Source of the DNA: Acholoe squamosa
Taxonomy: Eukaryota > Annelida > Polychaeta > Phyllodocida > Polynoidae
Assembly (NCBI GenBank): GCA_949317995.1
Contig: OX439035.1
Coordinates: 434,001-498,000 of the forward strand
Length of the DNA stretch: 64,000 bases
Reading direction: 5' to 3'
How positions within the stretch are numbered: the first letter of the stretch is position 1; the number at the start of each line of letters is the position of its first letter. Both the position numbers and the translations under genes were made by a program. Below the pieces are notes generated by a model. That model was not told the origin of the DNA. It saw only the letters and a program-made list of their open reading frames with translations, and made no database searches. Positions 32,588 to 43,819 of the stretch are shown in pieces.

Positions 32588-35500
32588 ACTAGGTGCATAC
32601 ATGGCAGCTATAACAAAGACTGGGTGCAGCTTATACATGGGAGCTATAACAAAGACTAGGTGCAGCTTATACATGGTAGCTATTACAAAGACTAGGTGCA
32701 TACATGGGAGCTATTACAAAGACTAGGTGCAGCTTATACATGGGAGCTATTACAAAGACTAGGTGCATACATGGGAGCTATTACAAAGACTAGGTGCAGC
32801 TTATACATGGGAGCTATAACAAAGACTAGGTGCAGCTTATACATGGGTGCTATAACAAAGACTAGGTGCAGCTTATACATGGGAGCTATTACAAAGACTA
32901 GGTGCAGCTTATACATGGGAGCTATTACAAAGACTAGGTGCATACATGGGAGCTATAACAAAGACTAGGTGCAGCTTATACATGGGAGCTATTACAAAGA
33001 CTAGGTGCAGCTTATACATGGGAGCTATAACAAAGACTAGGTGCATACATGGGAGCTATTACAAAGACTAGGTGCAGCTTATACATGGGAGCTATAACAA
33101 AGACTAGGTGCAGCTTATACATGGGAGCTATTACAAAGACTAGGTGCAGCTTATACATGGGAGATATTACAAAGACTAGGTGCAGCTTATACATGGGAGC
33201 TATTACAAAGACTAGGTGCAGCTTATACATGGGAGCTATAACAAAGACTAGGTGCAGCTTATACATGGGAGATATTACAAAGACTAGGTGCAGCTTATAC
33301 ATGGGAGCTATTACAAAGACTAGGTGCAGCTTATACATGGGAGCTATAACAAAGACTAGGTGCAGCTTATACATGGGAGCTATAACAAAGACTAGGTGCA
33401 GCTTATACATGGGAGATATTACAAAGACTAGGTGCAGCTTATACATGGGAGCTATAACAAAGACTAGGTGCAGCTTATACATGGGAGCTATAACAAAGAC
33501 TAGGTGCATACATGGGAGCTATTACAAAGACTAGAAGCAGCTTATACATGGGAGCTATAACAAAGACTAGGTGCAGCTTATACACGGGAGCTATTACAAA
33601 GACTAGGTGCAGCTTATACATGGGAGCTATAACAAAGACTAGGTGCATACATGGGAGCTATTACAAAGACTAGGTGCAGCTTATACATGGGAGCTATAAC
33701 AAAGACTAGGTGCAGCTTATACATGGGAGCTATTACAAAGACTAGTTGCAGCTTATACATGGGAGCTATAACAAAGAGTAGGTGCAGCTTATACATGGGA
33801 GCTATTACAGAGACTAGTTGCAGCTTATACATGGCAGCTATAACAAAGACTAGGTGCAGCTTATACATGGGAGCTATGACAAAGACTAGGTGCAGCTTAT
33901 ACATGGGAGCTATTACAAAGACTAGGTGCAGCTTATACAAGGGTGCTATTACAAAGACTGGGTGCAGCTTATACATGGGAGCTATAACAAAGACTAGGTG
34001 CAGCTTATACATGGGAGCTATTACAAAGACTAGTTGCAGCTTATACATGGCAGCTATAACAAAAACTAGGTGCAGCTTATACATGGGAGCTATGACAAAG
34101 ACTAGGTGCAGCTTATACATGGGAGCTATTACAAAGACTAGTTGCAGCTTATACATGGCAGCTATAACAAAGACTAGGTGCAGCTTATACATGGGAGCTA
34201 TTACAAAGACTAGGTGCAGCTTATACATCGGTGCTATTACAAAGACTGGGTGCAGCTTATACATGGGAGCTATTACAAAGACTAGGTGCAGCTTATACAT
34301 GGGTGCTATTACAAAGACTGGGTGCAGCTCATACATGGGATCTATTACAAAGACTAGGTGCAGCTTATACATGGGAGCTATTACAAAGACTAGGTGCAGC
34401 TTATACATGGAAGCTATTACAAAGACTAGTTGCAGCTTATACATGGGAGCTATTACAAAGACTAGTTGCAGCTTATACATGGGAGCTATAACAAAGACTA
34501 GGTGCATACATGGGAGCTATAACAAAGACTAGGTGCAGCTTATACATGGGAGCTATGACAAAGACTAGGTGCAGCTTATACATGGGAGCTGATACAAAGA
34601 CTAGGTGCATGCATGGGAGCTATTACAAAGACTAGTTGCAGCTTATACATGGGAGCTATGACAAAGACTAGGTGCAGCTTATACATGGGAGCTATAACAA
34701 AGACTAGGTGCATGCATGGGAGCTATTACAAAGACTAGTTGCAGCTTATACATGGGAGCTATGACAAAGACTAGGTGCAGCTTATACATGGGAGCTATTA
34801 CAAAGACTAGGTGCATACATGGGAGCTATAACAAAGACTAGTTGCAGCTTATACATGGGAGCTATGACAAAGACTAGGTGCAGGTTATACATGGGAGCTA
34901 TAACAAAGACTAGGTGCATACATGGGAGCTATTACAAAGACTGGGTGCAGCTTATACATAGGAGCTATTACAAAGACTAGGTGCAGCTTATACATGGGTG
35001 CTATTACAAAGACTAGGTGCATACATGGGAGCTATTACAAAGACTAGTTGCAGCTTATACATGGGAGCTATAACAAAGACTAGGTGCAGCTTATACATGG
35101 GAGCTATAACAAAGACTAGGTGCATACATGGGAGCTATAACAAAGACTAGGTGCAGCTTATACATGGGAGCTATGACAAAGACTAGGTGCAGCTTATACA
35201 TGGGAGCTATTACAAAGACTAGGTGCATACATGGGAGCTATTACAAAGACTAGGTGCAGCTTATACATGGGAGCTATAACAAAGACTAGGTGCAGCTTAT
35301 ACATGGGTGCTATAACAAAGACTAGGTGCAGCTTATACATGGGAGCTATTACAAAGACTAGGTGCAGCTTATACATGGGAGCTATTACAAAGACTAGGTG
35401 CATACATGGGAGCTATAACAAAGACTAGGTGCAGCTTATACATGGGAGCTATTACAAAGACTAGGTGCAGCTTATACATGGGAGCTATAACAAAGACTAG

Positions 35501-38424
35501 GTGCATACATGGGAGCTATTACAAAGACTAGGTGCAGCTTATACATGGGAGCTATAACAAAGACTAGGTGCAGCTTATACATGGGAGCTATTACAAAGAC
35601 TAGGTGCAGCTTATACATGGGAGATATTACAAAGACTAGGTGCAGCTTATACATGGGAGCTATTACAAAGACTAGGTGCAGCTTATACATGGGAGCTATA
35701 ACAAAGACTAGGTGCAGCTTATACATGGGAGATATTACAAAGACTAGGTGCAGCTTATACATGGGAGCTATTACAAAGACTAGGTGCAGCTTATACATGG
35801 GAGCTATAACAAAGACTAGGTGCAGCTTATACATGGGAGCTATAACAAAGACTAGGTGCAGCTTATACATGGGAGATATTACAAAGACTAGGTGCAGCTT
35901 ATACATGGGAGCTATAACAAAGACTAGGTGCAGCTTATACATGGGAGCTATAACAAAGACTAGGTGCATACATGGGAGCTATTACAAAGACTAGAAGCAG
36001 CTTATACATGGGAGCTATAACAAAGACTAGGTGCAGCTTATACACGGGAGCTATTACAAAGACTAGGTGCAGCTTATACATGGGAGCTATAACAAAGACT
36101 AGGTGCATACATGGGAGCTATTACAAAGACTAGGTGCAGCTTATACATGGGAGCTATAACAAAGACTAGGTGCAGCTTATACATGGGAGCTATTACAAAG
36201 ACTAGTTGCAGCTTATACATGGGAGCTATAACAAAGAGTAGGTGCAGCTTATACATGGGAGCTATTACAGAGACTAGTTGCAGCTTATACATGGCAGCTA
36301 TAACAAAGACTAGGTGCAGCTTATACATGGGAGCTATGACAAAGACTAGGTGCAGCTTATACATGGGAGCTATGACAAAGACTAGGTGCAGCTTATACAA
36401 GGGTGCTATTACAAAGACTGGGTGCAGCTTATACATGGGAGCTATAACAAAGACTAGGTGCAGCTTATACATGGGAGCTATTACAAAGACTAGTTGCAGC
36501 TTATACATGGCAGCTATAACAAAAACTAGGTGCAGCTTATACATGGGAGCTATGACAAAGACTAGGTGCAGCTTATACATGGGAGCTATTACAAAGACTA
36601 GTTGCAGCTTATACATGGCAGCTATAACAAAGACTAGGTGCAGCTTATACATGGGAGCTATTACAAAGACTAGGTGCAGCTTATACATCGGTGCTATTAC
36701 AAAGACTGGGTGCAGCTTATACATGGGAGCTATTACAAAGACTAGGTGCAGCTTATACATGGGTGCTATTACAAAGACTGGGTGCAGCTCATACATGGGA
36801 TCTATTACAAAGACTAGGTGCAGCTTATACATGGGAGCTATTACAAAGACTAGGTGCAGCTTATACATGGAAGCTATTACAAAGACTAGTTGCAGCTTAT
36901 ACATGGGAGCTATTACAAAGACTAGTTGCAGCTTATACATGGGAGCTATAACAAAGACTAGGTGCATACATGGGAGCTATAACAAAGACTAGGTGCAGCT
37001 TATACATGGGAGCTATGACAAAGACTAGGTGCAGCTTATACATGGGAGCTGATACAAAGACTAGGTGCATGCATGGGAGCTATTACAAAGACTAGTTGCA
37101 GCTTATACATGGGAGCTATGACAAAGACTAGGTGCAGCTTATACATGGGAGCTATAACAAAGACTAGGTGCATGCATGGGAGCTATTACAAAGACTAGTT
37201 GCAGCTTATACATGGGAGCTATGACAAAGACTAGGTGCAGCTTATACATGGGAGCTATTACAAAGACTAGGTGCATACATGGGAGCTATAACAAAGACTA
37301 GTTGCAGCTTATACATGGGAGCTATGACAAAGACTAGGTGCAGGTTATACATGGGAGCTATAACAAAGACTAGGTGCATACATGGGAGCTATTACAAAGA
37401 CTGGGTGCAGCTTATACATAGGAGCTATTACAAAGACTAGGTGCAGCTTATACATGGGTGCTATTACAAAGACTAGGTGCATACATGGGAGCTATTACAA
37501 AGACTAGTTGCAGCTTATACATGGGAGCTATAACAAAGACTAGGTGCAGCTTATACATGGGAGCTATAACAAAGACTAGGTGCATACATGGGAGCTATAA
37601 CAAAGACTAGGTGCAGCTTATACATGGGAGCTATGACAAAGACTAGGTGCAGCTTATACATGGGAGCTATAACAAAGACTAGGTGCAGCTTATACATGGG
37701 TGCTATTACAAAGACTAGGTGCAGCTTATACATGGGAGCTATTACAAAGACTAGGTGCATACATGGGAGCTATTACAAACACTAGGTGCAGCTTATACAT
37801 GGAAGCTATTACAAAGACTAGTTGCAGCTTATACATGGGAGCTATTACAAAGACTGGGTGCAGCTTATACATGGGAGCTATGACAAAGACTAGGTGCAGC
37901 TTATACATGGGAGCTATAACAAAGACTAGGTGCAGCTTATACATGGGAGCTATTACAAAGACTGGGTGCAGCTTATACATGGGAGCTATGACAAAGACTA
38001 GGTGCAGCTTATACATGGGAGCTATAACAAAGACTAGGTGCAGCTTATACATGGGAGCTATTACAAAGACTAGGTGCAGCTTATACATGGGTGCTATTAC
38101 AAAGACTAGTTGCAGCTTATACATGGGAGCTATTACAAAGACTGGGTGCAGCTTATACATGGGAGCTATGACAAAGACTAGTTGCAGCTTATACATGGGA
38201 GCTATAACAAAGACTAGGTGCAGCTTATACATGGGAGCTATGACAAAGACTAGGTGCAGCTTATACATGGGAGCTATTACAAAGACTGGGTGCAGCTTAT
38301 ACATGGGAGCTATTACAAAGACTAGGTGCAGCTTATACATGGGAGCTATTACAAAGACTGGGTGCAGCTTATACATGAGAGCTATTACAAAGACTAGGTG
38401 CAGCTTATAAACGGGAGCTATTAC
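32588..38424 (-). repeat. 36-bp satellite array, segment C3, reverse orientation
   Basis: About 165 units. The array ends at the LTR of piece Y. The last bases before the LTR are TTAC (38421-38424), the complement of the GTAA that precedes the LTR of X. Confidence 0.95.
32710..37669. repeat. 2,460-bp tandem duplication inside the satellite
   Basis: Blocks about 32,716-35,175 and about 35,176-37,669 match base for base at an offset of 2,460, with about one internal difference seen (33,914 T against 36,374 G). Positions of 31-bp variants and of rare units such as GATATTAC and CTAGAAGCAGC are shared. Confidence 0.9.
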
Positions 38425-38777
38425 TGTAATGGTTCGTTTCGACTTATATGTTGGGTGGCTCTTTGGCTCACTTATCACTAGAAATACCAACACAACATGA
38501 GTAGTTCGGGTTTGGCAAAGCCCCAGACTTCCTACCACTCGGGTAGGCCTATTATTACGAGAACAAACACACGTCTAGACTGGACTGCGTCCAGTCCCCT
38601 TCTGCGGTTCATCCGGCTCCTTAGTAGGAGCTGGACGCGAGGCGTGGTGCTGCCCCCTCTTGTATCAAACGGGTACCGCAAAGCGACGCCTAGTTGATAC
38701 AGAAGGAACGAGCACCACACAAACACATCTCTCGGATGAAGCGCACTAATATATATATAACGATGCCGGCCCCTACA
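38425..38777 (-). repeat. 3' LTR of piece Y (353 bp)
   Basis: On the minus strand it begins TGTAGGGGCC and ends CCATTACA. Its length equals that of the 5' LTR of X. About 22 differences separate the two. Confidence 0.92.
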
Positions 38778-39172
38778 CCACCCCCCCTAGACTTTACCTA
38801 GGGTAGGTGTTAAAAAGTACCTATTGTTAAAGCTATATGACAGTATATACATAGGTAAGTCTATATAACAATGTTTTACAAAGTATATGACATTAAGGGG
38901 CATTATAAATAATATGTACATAATAATAGGCATTGTCACATATAATCCAAAGTAACTAAATAATAACATAAATAGGAGGTGGTGCCTTATGCACCATCAA
39001 GCACCATCAACCTATGGATGAATATATAAGTAACAGTGTTACAAAGTTATTATAGTTATGACGTGTTTTTTTTTAATGTTTAGTTTATATAAAAATATAG
39101 TTTTATAGAAAATAATGTTACACATTCAAATATAACTTTAAGAGGTGTCCTACCGGAGTAGCAGGATCACCC

Positions 39173-40315
39173 TTACAATAAAACTAAACTTCCGGCGAAC
39201 CTGGAATGACTGGTTTCTGCAGCTCCATACTGCGACAAACGAGTGGTGGCAAGCCACGTTGCTGTATGTAGTGCCCTGGTGAGGATGGGAAGATGGAGCC
39301 CCCTATTCGTGTGGTAATCCATAGGTATTTCTGGTGGCGTCCATCTTGGCTGCAGGTTGTTATTCCAGTCTGTCGGATCCGAGTAGTCCTTCAAGAAATT
39401 AATCTCTGGCATAACGTATGCCTGTACCCTCGGGTACTAGTGAAGGGGAGCCGGCAGATGACACTTACAAGTCCTCGGACTCGTCTTCAGTGTCCATCTT
39501 CTCAGCTGACTCCGGGTTAGGTACGGGAGCCGAGCTGCTGCTGCTTTAGTAAGGAGCTTAAGGGCTTCGGTGCTCGGGTCAGAGCACCCATGCCCTCGGA
39601 GGGACTGTCCCCCGCTGCCTCGGCTTCGGCACCCGAAGGGATGACTAGAGACGACGCGGTGCCGTCCCAGTCATCCAGGTGCTTGCCGAAGCAGAGGAAG
39701 AACTTCAAGTCTGCCTCCTTGTACCTATTAATGTACTTTAAGTTCTAAGCAGCGTGGAACTCCTTAAGCTTCTCGGCTTCCCTCTGTTTTTCCCTGCAGG
39801 ATCTATAGGGCTCCTCGACCCGCTTAATCTCCTGCTCCTTAATTTTGTCTTCCTCCCTCTTCTGGATCTCATAGACCAGATTGAAGGTGGCTTCAGTCAT
39901 GGTTCGCCAGTAGTCGATAGACTTCTGGCGATGCAAGGACTGCCATTCGCCCATCAGGTCATTCTGGATCTGGATCCTGCAGGCCCGACAGGGTGCTGGT
40001 TAACAATCCCATGACGGGGACCCGCGGGCCCGCGGATGGGGTGGTAGCCGTCGCTGGTGGTTGCACAGTAACAGGCGGAGTGCCTGCAGAAGGGACTTCG
40101 GAACCCATAATCGTGGTGCCTCCCCGGCCTCGGCCGTAGCCAGGGGACGCTCGGGTGGATTCAATTCCACCGCTGCCTCTACCCCGAGACTTAGCTTGGC
40201 CCGAGGAGGTCAGGACCTGTGATTCGGGTCCTGCGGGTCCCGTGGCAAGGAACTTCGCCGTGTACTCGTCATAAGCCTGGCGCTGTTTACTGAGGAACCC
40301 TCTACGGCCCACCAT
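39173..40315 (-). pseudogene. Extra 3' open region of piece Y (same family as in X)
   Basis: Minus-strand frames at 39959-40315, 39745-39954 and 39173-39412 match the X region at 17990-19106. They show the same RGRGSGG and GYGRGRGG boxes, the MGEWQSLHRQKSIDYWRTM helix and the PEINFLKDYSDPTDW block. One block is three residues longer than in X near its end. Frame breaks are at different places from those in X, so the ancestor probably had one continuous frame. Function is unknown. Confidence 0.55.
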
Positions 40316-40488
40316 GCACTGTGGCCGGATGGGGCACCGAAGAAGGTACTCCAGTCATCCTGACTTCCAGTGGCTTCACCCGGGGGTGCTGTGGTGGTGG
40401 TGGTGGTGTTACCTGGCTGACCGCCCATTGTGGCCGGAGCCGAACCCCCATTGGTTCCCTTCGAATGAGACTGTTTTCCCTTTTCTCG

Positions 40489-41783
40489 TTTGTAATAGCT
40501 CCCATGTATGCACCTAGTCTTTGTTATAGCTCCCATGTATAAGGTGCACCTAGTCTTTGTAATAGCTCCCATATATAAGCTGCACCTAGTCTTTGTAATA
40601 GCACCCATGTATGCACCTAGTCTTTGTAATAGCACCCATGTATGCACCTAGTCTTTGTAATAGCACCCATGTATGCACCTAGTCTTTGTAATAGCACCCA
40701 TGTATGCACCTAGTCTTTGTAATAGCACCCATGTATAAACTGCACCTAGTCTTTGTAATAGCTCCCATGTATGCACCTAGTCTTTGTTATAGCTCCCATG
40801 TATAAGGTGCACCTAGTCTTTGTAATAGCTCCCATATATAAGCTGCACCTAGTCTTTGTAATAGCACCCATGTATGCACTTAGTCTTTGTAATAGCACCC
40901 ATGTATAAGCTGCACCTAGTCTTTGTAATAGCTCCCATGTATGCACCTAGTCTTTGTAATAGCTCCCATGTATAAGCTGCACCTAGTCTTTGTAATAGCT
41001 CCCATGTATGCACCTAGTCTTTGTAATAGCTCCCATGTATAAGCTGCACCTAGTCTTTGTAATAGCTCCCATGTATGCACCTAGTCTTTGTAATAGCTCC
41101 CATGTATAAGCTGCACCTAGTCTTTGTAATAGCACCCATGTATAAGCTGCACCTAGTCTTTGTAAGAGCACCCATATATAAGCTGCACCTAGTCTTTGTA
41201 ATAGCTCCCATGTATAACCTGCACCAAGTCTTCGTAATAGCGCCCATGTATGCACCTAGTCTTTGTAATAGCTCCCATGTATAAGCTGCACCAAGTCTTC
41301 GTAATAGCACCCATGTATGCACCAAGTCTTCGTAATAGCACCCATGTATGCACCTAGCCTTTGTAATAGCTCCCATGTATAAGCTGCACCTAGTCTTTGT
41401 AATAGCTCCCATGTATAAGCTGCACCTAGTCTTTGTAATAGCTGCCATGTATAAGCTGCACCTAGTCTTTGTAATAGCTGCCATGTATAAGCTGCACCTA
41501 GTCTTTGTAATAGCTGCCATGTATAAGCTGCACCTAGTCTTTGTTATAGCTCCCATGTATGCACCTAGTCTTTGTAATAGCACCCATATATAAGCTGCAC
41601 CTAGTCTTTGTTATAGCACCCATGTATAAGCTGCACCTAGTCTTTGTAATAGCTGCCATGTATAAGCTGCACCTAGTCTTTGTTATAGCACCCATGTATA
41701 AGCTGCACCTAGTCTTTGTTATAGCTGCCATGTATGCACCTAGTCTTTGTAATTTCTCCCATGTATAAGCTGTACCTAGTCTT
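40489..41783 (+). repeat. 36-bp satellite array, segment D, forward orientation
   Basis: The orientation returns to that of segment A. The array starts at TTTGTAATAGCTCCC and ends near 41783, where GCTGTACCTAGTCTTTGG runs into unique DNA. Confidence 0.95.
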
Positions 41784-42193
41784 TGGCAGATTGCTGCATG
41801 TTGTGGCTAATACGTTGGAGTTTATGGTACTGTACTTGTCATGTGAAGGTACGGCTTATGTAAAAGGCTGTAGCTTACAAAGGTTGCAGGTTGTGGTACC
41901 CCTGTGTTACCCCTGGGCTGTAATAGTGACTGTCTAAATACCTGCAGGTATAGGGGCTATATCTACTTTACACCTGTACTTAAGTGTTAGTGAAAGCCCT
42001 TTTTGTGGCTACTGGCTACATACACTGTGAACAGACTGAAGACATAAAGACCAACCCAGTTATCTAGTTGTTTATTGTAAAACATTCACACAGTCCTTAG
42101 ACAAGGCGATACATAAAAACGTAGAAAAGGGTTTACCTTCACCACTCCACACCATACAATCAGGGCCCAGTCAGGAGCTTCCTAGAATCTACA
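41784..42193. other. Spacer with a likely polyadenylation signal for the minus-strand gene
   Basis: No open frame of note. TTTATT at 42071-42076 is AATAAA on the minus strand and is a candidate end for the gene whose stop codon is at 45856. Confidence 0.35.
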
Positions 42194-42421
42194 TACAGTA
42201 AAACCTTGGTCATAAGCCAACTTGTCATAAGCCCGGACTGCAGTTTGGGAAAATGTCATTAGCCGATTTTAGGGTGAAATTTTTACAGGTTTCTCATTCT
42301 TTTATAACAAAACCGTGGTCAGAAGCCGGGGGTGGACTTAATCAGGAATTTAGAACCTGATTTTAACCAAAAATAGCAACAACAACAAAAAAAATTGGCT
42401 TATGACCGGGGTTTTACTGTA
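42194..42421. mobile_element. 228-bp MITE with pogo/Tigger-like ends
   Basis: The ends TACAGTAAAACCTTGGTCAT and TATGACCGGGGTTTTACTGTA are inverted copies with outer TA pairs. CAGTAAAACC ends are typical of the pogo/Tigger branch of Tc1/mariner. There is no coding frame. Confidence 0.75.
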
Positions 42422-43461
42422 GGAGGCAGTTGCATTATTATAAAAAAAAAAGGATATTTTCGGAATCGATATAAGTAAAAAACTGTTCTGACCATTAACA
42501 ACAGGTAGGCTCCTCGTATGAATGAAGCATTTGAAAAAAAAATTAAAGCACGGAAGATGAGTTGCTAAATCGCATTTCTCTTAATTTTGGCCTGTTATTT
42601 GTAAATATTATGAAAAAGAAGTCTTAATAGACTTTTGTTTCTATTGTGATTATGATAATAACATCAGTACTAATAAAAAAGCTGTATGTACATGGACTAG
42701 GGTTTGATTATGCTAAGAGCAGAAGCACAGGTAGCCTAAAGTACCCAATATCACTAGTAAATATGTCTTATATCTTCATATGTAGGATAATGACACTTTT
42801 TAGGACATGAAACTGCCAAACTTGCTGATGACACAAAGTATTGGAAGTACAGAATGATTGACATTCAGGTGATGGAATTTAAACAACAAGAATGTTGAAT
42901 ACAGCCAGGTTACATTGACAATTTAGAAACACCACTTGATGATCCAAGGGATCATTCCTATCAGGAACAGCAACAATTACATAAATCATAGGATCCTTGC
43001 TTTCTTTTTCTTCCTACATTTACTCTGTGGATCAGTATTGGATGGGTCTGATATGTTAATGAATTATAATCCTGAGATGAAAGTGGGATTTTTATATAAT
43101 GTAGACAATTCTGACAGCATAGAAAAGAGTAGAATTTAATATCCTATGTGTTAGTTGTGTTGAATGTGGTACTGGCATACTTTGTAAGGAAACTTGTATC
43201 AAGTCCAACCTAGTGAATCCTTATATAAAGGATAAAAAAAAACCATCCTAAATAAGTATAATATAAATGCTGTTTGATGGTATGGGAGGTGGTGCAGTAA
43301 TACATACTACATCCACATAGAAGGTTTTTACACAGATACAGCTCTCCATTCCCTCAATACATGACTACATGATTATATCACATTGTTATATATGTTATAA
43401 ATACTTCACTTATAACTACTATACAGCTAACAGTGGATTATCATCAATAAACACATAAGGT
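42422..43461. other. Non-coding stretch, probably 3' untranslated or intergenic
   Basis: AT-rich sequence with only short open frames. I see no exon or repeat. Confidence 0.4.
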
Positions 43462-43819
43462 CAGGGGTGTGAAATCTCTGACTAAAGCCGGAAATCCGAC
43501 TTTTTCATCAACAGTTCTTGAGGTTTGTACATATCCAATAAGATATCATTTGGCCATATATATGGGGGTGATTCTTTGAAATCTAGATACAAGGGCATCA
43601 GCCATCCTCAAAAAGCACCAGAATGCACCATTTGGTTCTATGATATCAGAAATTTCCCTCCTCCCCATTTGAATGACACTTCCAAGAAAAATCCTTTCAT
43701 TTTTATGGCCTCAGTTTTCTTAGCATCTAGAGTTTGCATGTGTGCAATCTTTCCAATGGTTCCCTCGTTCCAGCATGTGACATCTTCAGACTAAATCATT
43801 TTTTCATTTCACACCCCTG
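43462..43819. mobile_element. Non-autonomous element with CAGGGGTGTGAAAT inverted ends, copy 2
   Basis: The ends match those of the element at 7315-7577, and the next bases are related too (CTAAAG.CGGA near both left ends). It is 358 bp. The flanks show AAGGT and AAAGT, an imperfect candidate duplication. There is no transposase. Confidence 0.7.

Larger units (their letters stand above)
38425..40462 (-). mobile_element. Piece Y: 3' part of an LTR element of the X family, reversed
   Basis: Read on the minus strand, Y starts at 40462 at the point matching X 17825, runs through the extra 3' region (40315 to 39173), the 3' untranslated part and a G-rich tract near 38780-38800 (probable polypurine tract), and ends with the 3' LTR (38777-38425). 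The region shared with X is about 1.65 kb and differs by roughly 5 percent. A 26-bp segment (40463-40488) of unknown origin lies between Y and the next array. Confidence 0.9.

Noticed and set aside
10261-40462. X and Y as two independent LTR insertions in opposite orientation
   Set aside because: This remains possible. It does not explain the shared GTAA flanks, the satellite switch exactly at both breakpoints, and the restoration of satellite phase on re-inversion. I therefore prefer one insertion plus an inversion.
8255-41783. Dozens of open frames of 60-297 codons with a 12-residue unit on both strands
   Set aside because: The 36-bp satellite period is a multiple of three and its unit lacks stops in several frames. 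Open frames exist on both strands at the same place, and there is no start or splice context.
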